Shown: positions 35,140 through 44,415, numbered from the stretch's first letter. The stretch is DNA of 64,000 nt from Flavobacterium sp. LMO8 (GCF_009495755.1 NZ_WIBJ01000030.1:186001-250000), one strand, 5' to 3'. Program-made: numbers and translations. The notes: generated by a model not told the origin, from the letters alone.

Positions 35140-36915
35140 CTATTTCTTTTGTTCTTTGACTTCCTTGTAAATCTTTTTTTCTAATTCATCTGCTTCAATA
35201 ATATATTCTTCTTTTTTTGTGACCAAACCTTTTTTGTCAGTGTTTATTACTTTTTTGACTAAAACTCCGTTTTCATCATAATATATTGAAGCAGAAGTGT
35301 CACCAATTCCAACATTTATACTTATGTTTTCGTCAATTTCTTCAGCTAAACAATTCAAGCATTTTACTTTATCTTCATCTACCCTGAAAACTGGATTTTT
35401 TGTATCGTATTCATCAATGTCGAAAAATTCGTAATGACTAGTGTCAAAATTACTAAAACTTTCGTCAGTTTGGAAGATCGTTCCTTTAGGTAAATACAAG
35501 TATATTTCTACTTCCTGTCCTCTGAATTTATTTTCAACTGCTGTTAGTAAATAATTGTCTAAAACGATGGTGTTTCCTTCAATTTTATAATTGTATTTTA
35601 TTTTTTCTGCTCTTTTTTTAGCTTGAGAAGTTGATTTTCCATTAGCTAATTTTTCAATTAACATATATGGAGCAGCAGCATCGGTTTCTTTTACTTCAAT
35701 ACTTACATTGTTTGAATAGATGATTTCGTTATCGCCTTCATCTTGTGTTATTTTGAAATCATGATTTCTGTAATTGCTTTTCGAATAAAAATCATTGTTT
35801 TTGAATTTGATTTTCAATGTATCTGTAGGCGCAATCGTAAACACCTCTTTTTGAACCGATTTTCCATCAAAAGCTAATTGAGAAGCTTCGTTGATTCCTA
35901 AAGAAATAATGATTCCTACTGCAATAATCCAAACAGCTAATAAGCTATATTTTACATAATTACCTATAGATCTTAAGTTGTTAACCATTAATTTTAATCC
36001 TAAAATGAATAAGAAAAATAACGGAATTCCAAAACCTATTAAAAATAGTATTCCTTGTGCCCAAAGCGGTGTTTCTAACCCAATAGGTGTTTGAATGTGA
36101 TTTAAAATATAGTTCTCTGGCATTGTTGATGAAAATATCATAATAATGCTTGTTATAATAATGCCTAACAATGCTATTGCTGAGAAAAATAAGATAAATG
36201 AACCTATTATTTTTGCAAATACTTTGAATATTGTGGTAATAACTTCCTCTATTGATGATCCAATTCTTGAAGCGCCAGATTTTGCACTATTAGTAATCTT
36301 TTCATGATCGATACTACTTATTTTCGAAGTAATATCGTCAAAACCTTCCTTTACTTTTTTTTCGATATTAGAGATGGTTATAGGTTGCCCTTTCATTTCT
36401 AATTTTTGAGTCGTGGTAATCGCTTCTGGAACTAAAATCCATAATACGATATATACAAATAATCCGGTTCCAAATCCAAAGAATAATATCACCATTAAGA
36501 TTCTTAACCACAATGTATCTATGCCTAAATAATGACCTAAACCGGCCATTACACCACCAATCATTCCGTTTTCTTTATCTCTATACAATCTTTTTGACGG
36601 ATAATAAAAATTAGTTGATGAAGAAGAACTAGATTGGTATGATGTTTTTTCATCGTCAATTTTATAATCTTCTGGTTGTCCCATAATCGAGATTACTTCT
36701 TCGATTTCGCTTAAACCTACTACTTGTTTGTCGTTTTTTAACCGTTCTTGGAAAAGTTCGGCAATGCGACTTTCTATATCTTTCATGATTTCGTCTCTTC
36801 CATCAGGCGAAAGTGAACGCTTCACCGCATCAAAATAACGCGATAATTTTTGATAGGCATCTTCGTCGATGTGAAAGAAAAAACCTCCTAAATTTATACT
36901 TATTGTTTTGTTCAT
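35140..36915 (-). CDS. PspC-domain membrane protein
   Basis: The 591-residue protein has a cytoplasmic N-terminal region (residues 1-100) resembling HAAS-like helical segments, a PspC domain (about 108-165: RLYRDKENGMIGGVMAGLGHYLGI, then a TM helix), further TM helices (about 230-275, 290-310, 325-350), and a long extracytoplasmic beta-rich C-terminal part. PspC domains sense membrane stress and interact with phage-shock regulators. It is translated 5 bases after the PadR gene, so PadR very likely represses this unit. A DUF2807 lipoprotein follows. Confidence 0.9.
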   Translation of the reverse strand: MNKTISINLGGFFFHIDEDAYQKLSRYFDAVKRSLSPDGRDEIMKDIESRIAELFQERLKNDKQVVGLSEIEEVISIMGQPEDYKIDDEKTSYQSSSSSSTNFYYPSKRLYRDKENGMIGGVMAGLGHYLGIDTLWLRILMVILFFGFGTGLFVYIVLWILVPEAITTTQKLEMKGQPITISNIEKKVKEGFDDITSKISSIDHEKITNSAKSGASRIGSSIEEVITTIFKVFAKIIGSFILFFSAIALLGIIITSIIMIFSSTMPENYILNHIQTPIGLETPLWAQGILFLIGFGIPLFFLFILGLKLMVNNLRSIGNYVKYSLLAVWIIAVGIIISLGINEASQLAFDGKSVQKEVFTIAPTDTLKIKFKNNDFYSKSNYRNHDFKITQDEGDNEIIYSNNVSIEVKETDAAAPYMLIEKLANGKSTSQAKKRAEKIKYNYKIEGNTIVLDNYLLTAVENKFRGQEVEIYLYLPKGTIFQTDESFSNFDTSHYEFFDIDEYDTKNPVFRVDEDKVKCLNCLAEEIDENISINVGIGDTSASIYYDENGVLVKKVINTDKKGLVTKKEEYIIEADELEKKIYKEVKEQKK

Positions 36916-36920
36916 GACCT

Positions 36921-37250
36921 TTAGTTTTGACTTGTTATTATGTTTACTGCATCTGCTAATTCTTTCCAGGTGCCATTTAATTCTTGTAAAAATTCTTTGC
37001 CTTCATCGGTTAAACCGTAATATTTTCTTGGTGGTCCCGATGTGGATTCTTCCCAACGATAATTTAATAAGTTATCGTTTTTTAGCCTTGTTAGTAGTGG
37101 GTAAACGGTGCCTTCCACAACTAGTAATTTAGCATTTTTTAGCGTATCCAATATTTCAGAAGTATATGCATCTTTTTCTTTTAAGACCGATAAGATACAG
37201 AATTCCAAAACACCTTTTCGCATTTGTGCTTTAGTGTTTTCAATGTTCAT
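36921..37250 (-). CDS. PadR-family transcriptional regulator
   Basis: The 109-residue protein is a typical small PadR: winged helix with MRKGVLEFCILSVL, DAYTSEILDTL, VVEGTVYPLLTRLKNDNLL and GPPRKYYGLTDEGKEFL, plus a C-terminal dimerisation helix. It is first in the operon with PspC and DUF2807 genes, the usual Bacteroidota arrangement, and probably autoregulates. A TATCTTTG box is 106 bases upstream. Confidence 0.94.
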   Translation of the reverse strand: MNIENTKAQMRKGVLEFCILSVLKEKDAYTSEILDTLKNAKLLVVEGTVYPLLTRLKNDNLLNYRWEESTSGPPRKYYGLTDEGKEFLQELNGTWKELADAVNIITSQN

Positions 37251-37355
37251 AATTCCCCTTGTTTTTTTTAATTAGACTGTTCATTTTTTGATTTGTTTTG
37301 CTTGCGCAATGATTGATTTGATGATTGAAATTAGATTACCTATTAATTTCTTATA

Positions 37356-37363
37356 CAAAGATA
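37356..37363 (-). promoter_or_regulatory. -7 box candidate for the PadR-PspC operon
   Basis: On the minus strand TATCTTTG lies about 106 bases before the PadR ATG, leaving a long leader. No TTG at normal distance is seen, as expected if a repressor or activator is involved. Confidence 0.45.
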
Positions 37364-37482
37364 AGTCTAAAAGAAGGTATCTTGTTACGCATAGTACTTA
37401 TATTTAACATAAAATTAACATTTAAAAAAATAGTAGGAATGCATAGTATTTTTTGTATTTTTACAAAATAAATCAATGAATT

Positions 37483-37938
37483 ATGGAGTTTACACCTGCA
37501 AAACTAAATCTATTTACCTTTTTTAAACTGCCTTCTGCTTTTTGGAGTGGCTTGCGCGTCAAGTCAATTTCACCAGAAGTTTGTGAAGTAACTGTAAAGC
37601 ATCGTTGGTTCAACCAGAATCCATTTAACTCCATGTATTTTGCTGTGCAAGCCATGGCAGCTGAGTTTACAACCGGAGCTTTAGTCATGTATCAAATTAA
37701 ACAAAGTAGAACTAATATTTCAATGTTGGTAGCTCAAAATAAAAGTATGTTTACTAAAAAAGCTACGGGAAGAATTACATTTACTTGTAATCAAGGAAAC
37801 GCTATTAAAGAAACCATTCAAAAAGCAGTAGCTACTAATGAAGGACAAACTATTTGGCTAACTTCAATTGGTAAAAACGAAAAAGGAGAACAAGTTTCGG
37901 AAATGCAATTCGAATGGACAATTAAAGTTAGAGGTTAA
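37483..37938 (+). CDS. DUF4442 hotdog-fold thioesterase-like protein
   Basis: The 151-residue product has the hotdog pattern of DUF4442/YiiD-type thioesterases: LPSAFWSGLRVKSISPEVCEVTV, the helix segment NPFNSMYFAVQAMAAEFTTGAL, then strands ISMLVAQNKSMFTKKATGRITFTC. Members hydrolyse or bind acyl-CoA thioesters. The gene runs divergently from the PadR operon and is followed by a spacer with word-like repeats. Substrate unknown. Confidence 0.87.
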   Translation: MEFTPAKLNLFTFFKLPSAFWSGLRVKSISPEVCEVTVKHRWFNQNPFNSMYFAVQAMAAEFTTGALVMYQIKQSRTNISMLVAQNKSMFTKKATGRITFTCNQGNAIKETIQKAVATNEGQTIWLTSIGKNEKGEQVSEMQFEWTIKVRG

Positions 37939-38017
37939 AATTTTCTACTTCCAACTCATAACTTAAAACTAATCCTAAACATAAGTTAATTTACTTTCAT
38001 TCCTTATTTATTGATAG

Positions 38018-38025
38018 TAAATTTG
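38018..38025 (+). promoter_or_regulatory. -7 box for the epimerase gene
   Basis: TAAATTTG lies 19 bases before the ATG at 38044 and within the region a TTG-initiated longer frame (38011) would call coding. It therefore supports the shorter start. Confidence 0.45.
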
Positions 38026-38043
38026 AGAAAAAGGAAAAAGAAA

Positions 38044-38949
38044 ATGACAGTATTAATTACAGGAGCTACGGGGTTGGTTGGACAAGAATTGGTGAATTTG
38101 TTGCTTCAAAACGGATATACAATTCATTATTTATCTACATCGAAATCTAAATTAGTTTCACAAAATAATTACAAAGGTTTTTATTGGAATCCTAAAAACG
38201 CTGAAATTGATACTAATGCTTTAACAGACGTTGAAGTTATCATTCATTTGGCTGGGGCCAATGTGGCAAAAAAATGGACCACAGCTTATAAAGAAGAAAT
38301 TATTGAAAGCCGTGTACTTTCAACTCAATTGTTATATAAAACACTTCAAAAGAATTCCCATCAAGTAAAACAAATCATTTCGGCTTCAGCTGTTGGAATT
38401 TATCCAGATAGTTTAACCGATATCTACCATGAAACCGATTTAGATATAGATGTTTTCTTCCTTGGTAATGTTGTGAAACAATGGGAAAACGAAGTCAGTC
38501 AGTTTGAAAAATTAGAAATAATTGTTTCTAAAATTAGAATCGGAATTGTACTTGCTAAAAACGGTGGTGCTATACAAGAAATGGCAAAACCGATAAAATA
38601 TGGAGTAGGAGCAGCGTTTGGTTCAGGAGAACAATACCAATCTTGGATTCATGTTCAAGATTTAGTAGCTATTTTCCAATTTGTTATGGAAAATAGATTA
38701 CCTGGTATTTATAATGGAGTGGCGCCTTATCCTGTTACCAATTCAGAGTTGACAAAAGTGATTGCTAAAACTCTAGGAAAACCATTGTTTTTACCCAATA
38801 TTCCAAAATTTGTAATGAAATTGATATTAGGCGAAATGCACCAAATCTTATTTTCGAGTCAACATGTAAGTTGTCGCAAACTTTTAGATGAAAATTTCCA
38901 ATTCAAATTCGCATCCTTAGATAAAGCTTTGAATGATTTATTGAAATAG
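38044..38949 (+). CDS. TIGR01777-type NAD-dependent epimerase (YfcH-like)
   Basis: From the ATG at 38044 the protein is 301 residues, starting directly with the Rossmann motif VLITGATGLVGQELV. It has the extended-SDR sequence DVEVIIHLAGANVAKKWT, an SASAVGIYP segment with the active-site Tyr, SKIRIGIVL, and a C-terminal DUF1731-type region (LGEMHQILFSSQHVSCRKLL). Members of TIGR01777 (E. coli YfcH) are NAD(P)-binding enzymes of unknown substrate. It precedes grpE but has its own promoter. Confidence 0.9.
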   Translation: MTVLITGATGLVGQELVNLLLQNGYTIHYLSTSKSKLVSQNNYKGFYWNPKNAEIDTNALTDVEVIIHLAGANVAKKWTTAYKEEIIESRVLSTQLLYKTLQKNSHQVKQIISASAVGIYPDSLTDIYHETDLDIDVFFLGNVVKQWENEVSQFEKLEIIVSKIRIGIVLAKNGGAIQEMAKPIKYGVGAAFGSGEQYQSWIHVQDLVAIFQFVMENRLPGIYNGVAPYPVTNSELTKVIAKTLGKPLFLPNIPKFVMKLILGEMHQILFSSQHVSCRKLLDENFQFKFASLDKALNDLLK

Positions 38950-38975
38950 TATTTTTAAAATAAATTCCTGACAAT

Positions 38976-39007
38976 TTGACATTTTTATACATTTGGCAAT
39001 ACATTTG
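38976..39007 (+). promoter_or_regulatory. Promoter of grpE
   Basis: TTG at 38976-38978 and TACATTTG at 39000-39007 are 21 bases apart. A second TACATTTG lies at 38988-38995. Start codon is 24 bases downstream. Confidence 0.7.
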
Positions 39008-39030
39008 CAATCCCATTTACTAAAGTAAAA

Positions 39031-39594
39031 ATGTTTAAAAAAATATTCAAAAATATGAATCAAGAAAGTACTGAAAACATCGAAAAGGAGAACATTAATG
39101 AAGAAAATGTTTCAGAAAATCAAGGAATTCCAACACCAGATTTGTCGGTAGAAGAACAATTGCAAGAAGAATTAAGTAACGAAAAAGATAAATTTCTACG
39201 TCTTTTTGCTGAATTTGAAAATTATAAAAGAAGAACTGCCAAAGAACGCATCGATTTGTTTAAAACAGCAAATCAAGAAGTTTTACAAGCCATGTTGCCA
39301 GTTTTAGACGATTTTGACAGAGCTTGGGCACAAGTTTCTAAGTCTGATGATGAAGCATTAGTAACAGGTGTGCAATTGATTCATGATAAATTAAGAAGTA
39401 CTTTAGTTTCTAAAGGTTTGGAAGAAGTTGAAGTTAGAGCAGGAGACGCTTTTAATGCCGATTTTGCTGAAGCTATTACGCAAATTCCAGCACCAAATGA
39501 TAAATTAAAAGGTAAAATTGTTGACGTAATTGAAAAAGGGTACAAATTAGGAGACAAAATTATTCGTTTCCCAAAGGTTGTAATCGGACAATAA
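39031..39594 (+). CDS. grpE: Nucleotide exchange factor GrpE
   Basis: The 187-residue protein has an acidic, disordered N-terminus, a long coiled coil (about 45-95), and the GrpE signature in the beta domain (LPVLDDFDRAW, VEVRAGDAFNADFAEAI, GKIVDVIEKGYKLGDKIIRFPKVVIG). It catalyses ADP release from DnaK. Start could also be the ATG at 39055. A hairpin with T run separates it from dnaJ 61 bases later; dnaK is not in the window. Confidence 0.95.
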   Translation: MFKKIFKNMNQESTENIEKENINEENVSENQGIPTPDLSVEEQLQEELSNEKDKFLRLFAEFENYKRRTAKERIDLFKTANQEVLQAMLPVLDDFDRAWAQVSKSDDEALVTGVQLIHDKLRSTLVSKGLEEVEVRAGDAFNADFAEAITQIPAPNDKLKGKIVDVIEKGYKLGDKIIRFPKVVIGQ

Positions 39595-39606
39595 TTTTTA
39601 CCGTAG

Positions 39607-39630
39607 AGACAAGTCACAACTTGTCTTTTT
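39607..39630 (+). terminator. Hairpin with T run between grpE and dnaJ
   Basis: An 8-bp stem (agacaagt / acttgtct, loop caca) is followed by five T residues. It may attenuate rather than end transcription into dnaJ. From memory, related gtagagac palindromes are common in Flavobacterium spacers. Confidence 0.6.
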
Positions 39631-39654
39631 CTACATATTATAATACAAGATGTA

Positions 39655-40773
39655 ATGAAAAAAGATTTTTACGAAATATTAGGCATTTCAAAAAATGCTA
39701 CACCAGAAGAAATTAAGAAAGCATATCGTAAGAAAGCAATCGAGTTTCACCCTGACAAAAATCCAGGCAATAAAGAAGCGGAAGAAAAATTCAAAGAAGC
39801 TGCCGAAGCTTATGAAGTTTTAAGCGATGCCAACAAAAAAGCTAAATACGATCAATATGGTCACCAAGCTTTTGACGGTGGTGGATTTGGCGGTGGTCAA
39901 CACATGAATATGGATGACATTTTCAGTCAGTTTGGTGATATTTTTGGTGGCGCTTTTGGTGGTGGCGGATTTTCTGGATTTGGCGGTGGCGGAGGTCAAC
40001 GTAGAGTAAAAGGAAGTAATCTTCGTATCAAAGTGAAATTAACTTTGGAAGAAATTGCTAATGGAGTTGAAAAGAAAGTCAAAGTAAAACGTAAAGTTCA
40101 GGCTAAAGGTGTAACCTACAGAACTTGTCCTACTTGTAATGGTTCTGGACAAATCATGAAAATTGCTAACACTATTTTAGGTAGAATGCAAACTGCAACT
40201 ACTTGTCATATTTGTAGTGGTTCGGGTCAAATTTTAGACCAAAAACCAGCTGGTGCAGATGCACAAGGAATGTTGTTAGAAGAGGATACCGTTTCTATCA
40301 AAATTCCAGCAGGAGTAGTTGATGGAATGCAATTGAAAGTTGCAGGAAAAGGTAACGAAGCGCCAGGAACGAATAGTATTCCAGGTGATTTAATTGTTGC
40401 TATCGAAGAAGTTGAACACGAATTCTTAAAACGTGAAGGCGAAAACTTACACTACGATTTGTACATTAGTTTTGCCGAAGCCGCTCTTGGAGTTTCTAAA
40501 GAAATTGATACTGTTTCAGGAAAAGTACGTATCAAGTTGGAAGAAGGAATTCAATCGGGTAAAATATTAAGATTAAAAGGAAAAGGTGTTCCAAGTATAA
40601 ATGCTTATGGAAACGGAGATTTACTAGTTCATGTAAACGTTTGGACACCAAAGACATTAAACAAAGAACAAAAGCAATTTTTTGAGAAAATGCTTACAGA
40701 TGAAAACTTTATTCCGAAACCAGAAAAGTCAGACAAATCTTTTTTTGAAAAAGTTAAAGATATGTTTTCATAA
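39655..40773 (+). CDS. dnaJ: Chaperone DnaJ with a half zinc finger
   Basis: The 372-residue protein has a J domain (HPD at 32-34), a Gly/Phe linker (75-115), and the C-terminal substrate-binding domains. Only two of the usual four CxxCxGxG modules remain: CPTCNGSG at 158 and CHICSGSG at 184. In E. coli DnaJ modules 1 and 4 bind Zn-I and 2 and 3 bind Zn-II; the surviving pair corresponds to Zn-II. The region where module 1 would be ([11 protein letters not shown]) has no cysteine, and no cysteine follows module 3. DnaJ stimulates DnaK and delivers unfolded substrates. It follows grpE closely. Confidence 0.95.
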   Translation: MKKDFYEILGISKNATPEEIKKAYRKKAIEFHPDKNPGNKEAEEKFKEAAEAYEVLSDANKKAKYDQYGHQAFDGGGFGGGQHMNMDDIFSQFGDIFGGAFGGGGFSGFGGGGGQRRVKGSNLRIKVKLTLEEIANGVEKKVKVKRKVQAKGVTYRTCPTCNGSGQIMKIANTILGRMQTATTCHICSGSGQILDQKPAGADAQGMLLEEDTVSIKIPAGVVDGMQLKVAGKGNEAPGTNSIPGDLIVAIEEVEHEFLKREGENLHYDLYISFAEAALGVSKEIDTVSGKVRIKLEEGIQSGKILRLKGKGVPSINAYGNGDLLVHVNVWTPKTLNKEQKQFFEKMLTDENFIPKPEKSDKSFFEKVKDMFS

Positions 40774-40796
40774 TTAAATAAATATTAATACATTTG

Positions 40797-40832
40797 AAAC
40801 TCACTTTCTTAGGAGAGTGAGTTTTTCTTTTT
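40797..40832 (+). terminator. Terminator of grpE-dnaJ
   Basis: A stem of at least 9 bp (aaactcact / agtgagttt) with extra weak pairs and a T-rich tail. Confidence 0.8.
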
Positions 40833-40845
40833 CATAGCAATTTTT

Positions 40846-40879
40846 CCCATCCTTTAGCAATAAAGGGTGGGTTTTTTTT
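40846..40879 (+). terminator. Second, tandem terminator after dnaJ
   Basis: An 11-bp stem (cccatccttta / taaagggtggg, one wobble) with a short loop and eight T residues follows the first terminator by 14 bases. Confidence 0.75.
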
Positions 40880-40930
40880 GTAACAAATTCCTCTTTTTGC
40901 TACTAATAAATAAACAAAATCACTCAATTT

Positions 40931-41851
40931 ATGAGCAATATTCTCGAAGTACAAAACGTAGTAAAGCAATATGGCGATTATACCGCTCTAAACAATGTTT
41001 CGCTACAAGTTCCTAAAGGAAGTATCTACGGGCTTTTAGGTCCAAACGGAGCCGGAAAAACATCTCTTATTCGTATCATCAACCAAATTACGATGCCTGA
41101 TAGTGGTGTGGTGTTATTGGATGGCGAAAAGTTAAAGCCAGAACATGTACAATATATTGGTTATATGCCCGAAGAACGAGGTTTGTATAAAACCATGAAA
41201 GTAGGCGAGCAGTGTTTGTATTTGGCGCAACTAAAAGGAATGCCAGAAGCTGAGGCTAAAAAACAATTAAAATATTGGTTTGAAAAGTTTGAAATTCAAG
41301 GATGGTGGGATAAGAAGATTCAGGAACTTTCAAAAGGAATGGCACAAAAAATACAATTTATTGTAACAGTTTTACATAATCCTAAATTACTTATTTTAGA
41401 TGAACCTTTTTCTGGTTTCGACCCAGTTAATGCGAATTTGATCAAAGATGAAATCATCGAATTAAATAAAAAAGGAACTTCAGTAATTTTTTCTACACAC
41501 CGAATGGAATCTGTAGAAGAAATGTGCGATTACATTGCGTTAATTCACAAATCGAATAAATTAATCGAAGGAAAATTAGAAGATGTAAAACGTCAATTTC
41601 GTTCTAATACATTTCAAATTGGAATTTTAACAAACAATATAGAAGGTTTGATGGTACAGTTAACTCAGAAATTTACTATTAGTCAAACCAATTTCAAATC
41701 ATTAAACGATGATTTAAAATTAGAAGTGCATTTGGGTCAATCAAATTCAAACGAATTACTTACTATTTTAACTCAATTTGGTCAAGTTACCCATTTTGTG
41801 GAAAAAATACCAAGTGTAAACGATATATTCATTCAAACTGTTAGTCAATAA
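40931..41851 (+). CDS. ABC transporter ATPase (NatA-like)
   Basis: The 306-residue protein has Walker A GPNGAGKTS, signature SKGMAQKIQ, Walker B KLLILDEPFSGFDP, and the H-loop FSTHRMES, with a C-terminal regulatory extension of DUF4162 type. It pairs with the ABC-2 permease that starts 2 bases after its stop. The pair resembles NatAB-type exporters. Substrate not evident. Confidence 0.93.
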   Translation: MSNILEVQNVVKQYGDYTALNNVSLQVPKGSIYGLLGPNGAGKTSLIRIINQITMPDSGVVLLDGEKLKPEHVQYIGYMPEERGLYKTMKVGEQCLYLAQLKGMPEAEAKKQLKYWFEKFEIQGWWDKKIQELSKGMAQKIQFIVTVLHNPKLLILDEPFSGFDPVNANLIKDEIIELNKKGTSVIFSTHRMESVEEMCDYIALIHKSNKLIEGKLEDVKRQFRSNTFQIGILTNNIEGLMVQLTQKFTISQTNFKSLNDDLKLEVHLGQSNSNELLTILTQFGQVTHFVEKIPSVNDIFIQTVSQ

Positions 41852-41853
41852 TT

Positions 41854-43152
41854 ATGAGCGTATTATCTTTAATTATCAAAAGAGAATTTATTGCAAAAGT
41901 GCGCAATAAATCATTTATCGTAATGACGTTTTTAGGACCATTATTGATAGTAGGAATGTCTTTTCTAATTGCTTATTTATCTAGTGTAAATAAAGGCGAT
42001 GTAAAAACAATTGGCGTTCACGATAGAGCCAGTGTGTTTGTAAACGATTTTAAAAATTCGGAAGACATTAAATATGTAAACCTTTCTGGGTTGTCATATG
42101 ACAAGGCAAAAGATTCTTCAAGTAACGCTTTTGAAGGTTTAATTTATGTTCCAGAAGTACAAAATGTAGAGGAATTAGCTACTAAAACAACGTATATTTC
42201 AGATGATAGTCCAAAAATGGATTTCTTAATGAATTTACAAAAAGTTATCGATACTAAATTGAACAAAGAAAATTTAAAAAAGTTAGGTTTTGATGCCGAT
42301 ACAATTGAAAAAGCGAAAATCAAATCAGAAGTTCAATTTGCGAAATTTTCAGGTGAAGATGGGTTGAAATTCTTAAACGAAATTAAAATTGCTATTGGTT
42401 TCGCTTTCGGATATTTAATTATGATGTTCATTATTATCTACGGAAACATGGTAATGCGAAGTGTTATCGAAGAAAAAACCAATCGTATTATCGAAATTAT
42501 CATTTCTTCGGTAAAACCCTTCAAATTAATGATGGGTAAAATTATCGGAACATCATTAGCAGGAATTTTGCAATTTTTAATTTGGATTGTACTTGGCGGT
42601 GCTATCATGATTGGCGCTTCATTCTTTATGGGAGGCAATCAAGAAGCGGTGGCTACATCGCAAATTACAGCCGAACAAGCAGAAGTAGCAACAAATTTCA
42701 TGGATCAAATTCATTTATATATGAACGAAATCCCAGTGGCTTCAATTTTAATTTCATTTGTAGTTTTCTTCATTGGAGGTTACTTTTTGTACAGTTCGTT
42801 TTATGCCGCTATTGGTGCTGCAGTAGATTCTGAAACCGATTCGCAGCAGTTTTTAATGCCTATCATTATGCCTTTAATGTTAGCTGTGTATGTTGGTTTT
42901 TTAACAGTTATGAATGATCCTCACGGAACTGTTGCAGTTGTCTTCTCTTTAATTCCATTAACCTCGCCAATTGTGATGCTAATGCGTATTCCTTTTGGAG
43001 TGCCATTATGGCAATTAGCACTTTCTGTAGTTTTATTGTACGGAACGTTTATCTTTGTAGTCTGGTTTGCGGCAAAAATCTACCGAGTAGGTATTTTAAT
43101 GTACGGAAAAAAACCAACTTGGAAAGAATTATATAAATGGTTGAAATATTAA
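41854..43152 (+). CDS. ABC-2 type permease (NatB-like)
   Basis: The 432-residue membrane protein has a first TM helix (about 25-45), a large extracytoplasmic domain (about 50-175), then five or six further TM helices, starting with IGFAFGYLIMMFIIIYGNMVMRSVIEEKTNRIIEIIISSV, the coupling-helix region of ABC-2 permeases. It forms an exporter with the ATPase encoded immediately upstream. Confidence 0.93.
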   Translation: MSVLSLIIKREFIAKVRNKSFIVMTFLGPLLIVGMSFLIAYLSSVNKGDVKTIGVHDRASVFVNDFKNSEDIKYVNLSGLSYDKAKDSSSNAFEGLIYVPEVQNVEELATKTTYISDDSPKMDFLMNLQKVIDTKLNKENLKKLGFDADTIEKAKIKSEVQFAKFSGEDGLKFLNEIKIAIGFAFGYLIMMFIIIYGNMVMRSVIEEKTNRIIEIIISSVKPFKLMMGKIIGTSLAGILQFLIWIVLGGAIMIGASFFMGGNQEAVATSQITAEQAEVATNFMDQIHLYMNEIPVASILISFVVFFIGGYFLYSSFYAAIGAAVDSETDSQQFLMPIIMPLMLAVYVGFLTVMNDPHGTVAVVFSLIPLTSPIVMLMRIPFGVPLWQLALSVVLLYGTFIFVVWFAAKIYRVGILMYGKKPTWKELYKWLKY

Positions 43153-43243
43153 ATAGAGTTTAAAAGTTTATAGTTTAGGAGTTTAAAAGTTTTCAAAACC
43201 CTCATAAACTTATAACCTCATAAACTTCTAACTTAAAAAAAGA
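43153..43243. repeat. Reiterated word spacer before the sigma-54 regulator
   Basis: The 91-base spacer is built of short words: the 13-mer agtttaaaagttt occurs exactly at 43157-43169 and 43180-43192, and the 11-mer ctcataaactt at 43201-43211 and 43217-43227. The second family is roughly the complement of the first, so the spacer can fold on itself. No promoter is recognised. Confidence 0.6.
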
Positions 43244-44407
43244 ATGAGTAAAATCCTTATCATAGAAGACGAAGCAGCAATTCGAAGAGTATTGACTAAA
43301 ATACTTTCCGAAGAAAATGATTCGTATAAAGTTGAAGAAGCGGAAGATGGTTTACAAGGAGTTGAAAAAGTCAAAAATGAAGATTATGACTTAATTCTTT
43401 GCGATATCAAAATGCCAAAAATGGACGGTGTTGAGGTGTTAGAAGCCGTAAAAAAAATAAAACCTGAAATTCCAATGGTTATGATTTCTGGTCATGGCGA
43501 TTTGGAAACAGCAATAAATACAATGCGTTTAGGAGCTTTTGATTACATTTCAAAACCACCCGATTTGAATCGTTTATTGAATACGGTACGAAATGCACTA
43601 GATAAAAAACAATTAGTAGTAGAGAACAAAATCTTGAAAAAGAAAGTTTCTAAAAACTACGAAATGATAGGAAACAGCGAAGCCATCAATCATATCAAAA
43701 CTATGATTGGAAAAGTAGCTCCAACTGATGCCCGAGTTTTAATCACAGGTCCAAATGGAACTGGAAAAGAATTAGTAGCGCATCAATTACATGAAAGAAG
43801 CGAGCGTTCATCTGCTCCTATAATCGAAGTAAACTGTGCTGCTATTCCGTCAGAATTGATTGAAAGTGAATTGTTTGGTCACGTAAAAGGTGCTTTTACT
43901 TCAGCTGTAAAAGACAGAGCTGGAAAATTTGAAGCAGCTGATGGCGGAACCATTTTCTTAGATGAGATTGGGGATATGAGTTTGCCAGCTCAAGCCAAAG
44001 TTTTACGTGCGTTACAAGAAAATTTAATTCAAAGGGTAGGAGCAGACAAAGACATAAAAGTGAATGTTCGTGTGGTTGCAGCTACTAATAAAGATTTAAA
44101 AAAGGAAATCGAAGAAGGAAGATTCAGAGAAGATTTGTATCACAGATTAGCGGTGATTTTAATCAAAGTTCCTGCTTTGAATGATAGAAGAGATGATATT
44201 CCAGAATTAATTGAGCATTTTACTGCTAAAATTGCTTCAGAACAAGGAAATGCAGTAAAAAACTTCTCCAAATCAGCCGTTAAATTATTACAAGAATACG
44301 ATTGGACCGGAAATATTCGAGAATTACGAAATGTAGTAGAACGCTTAATTATTTTAGGCGGAAGTGAAATATCAGAACAAGACGTGCAACTATTTGCGAG
44401 TAAATAA
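43244..44407 (+). CDS. Sigma-54 type response regulator lacking an HTH
   Basis: The 387-residue protein has a receiver domain (phosphoacceptor Asp54, Lys104) and a complete AAA+ domain: Walker A GPNGTGKE (169-176), LDEIGDM Walker B, and R-finger region FREDLYHRLAV. The sigma-54 contact loop reads GAFTSA (216-221) instead of GAFTGA. The protein ends at ISEQDVQLFASK, right after the AAA+ lid, with no Fis-type DNA-binding helices. It therefore probably activates sigma-54 polymerase from solution, or does something else. Its histidine kinase is not in the neighbourhood. Confidence 0.9.
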   Translation: MSKILIIEDEAAIRRVLTKILSEENDSYKVEEAEDGLQGVEKVKNEDYDLILCDIKMPKMDGVEVLEAVKKIKPEIPMVMISGHGDLETAINTMRLGAFDYISKPPDLNRLLNTVRNALDKKQLVVENKILKKKVSKNYEMIGNSEAINHIKTMIGKVAPTDARVLITGPNGTGKELVAHQLHERSERSSAPIIEVNCAAIPSELIESELFGHVKGAFTSAVKDRAGKFEAADGGTIFLDEIGDMSLPAQAKVLRALQENLIQRVGADKDIKVNVRVVAATNKDLKKEIEEGRFREDLYHRLAVILIKVPALNDRRDDIPELIEHFTAKIASEQGNAVKNFSKSAVKLLQEYDWTGNIRELRNVVERLIILGGSEISEQDVQLFASK

Positions 44408-44415
44408 TACCAAGT

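Noticed and set aside
42582..42833. 83-codon plus-strand frame within the ABC-2 permease
   Set aside because: Out-of-frame shadow of the permease; aromatic and Ser-rich sequence without a family.
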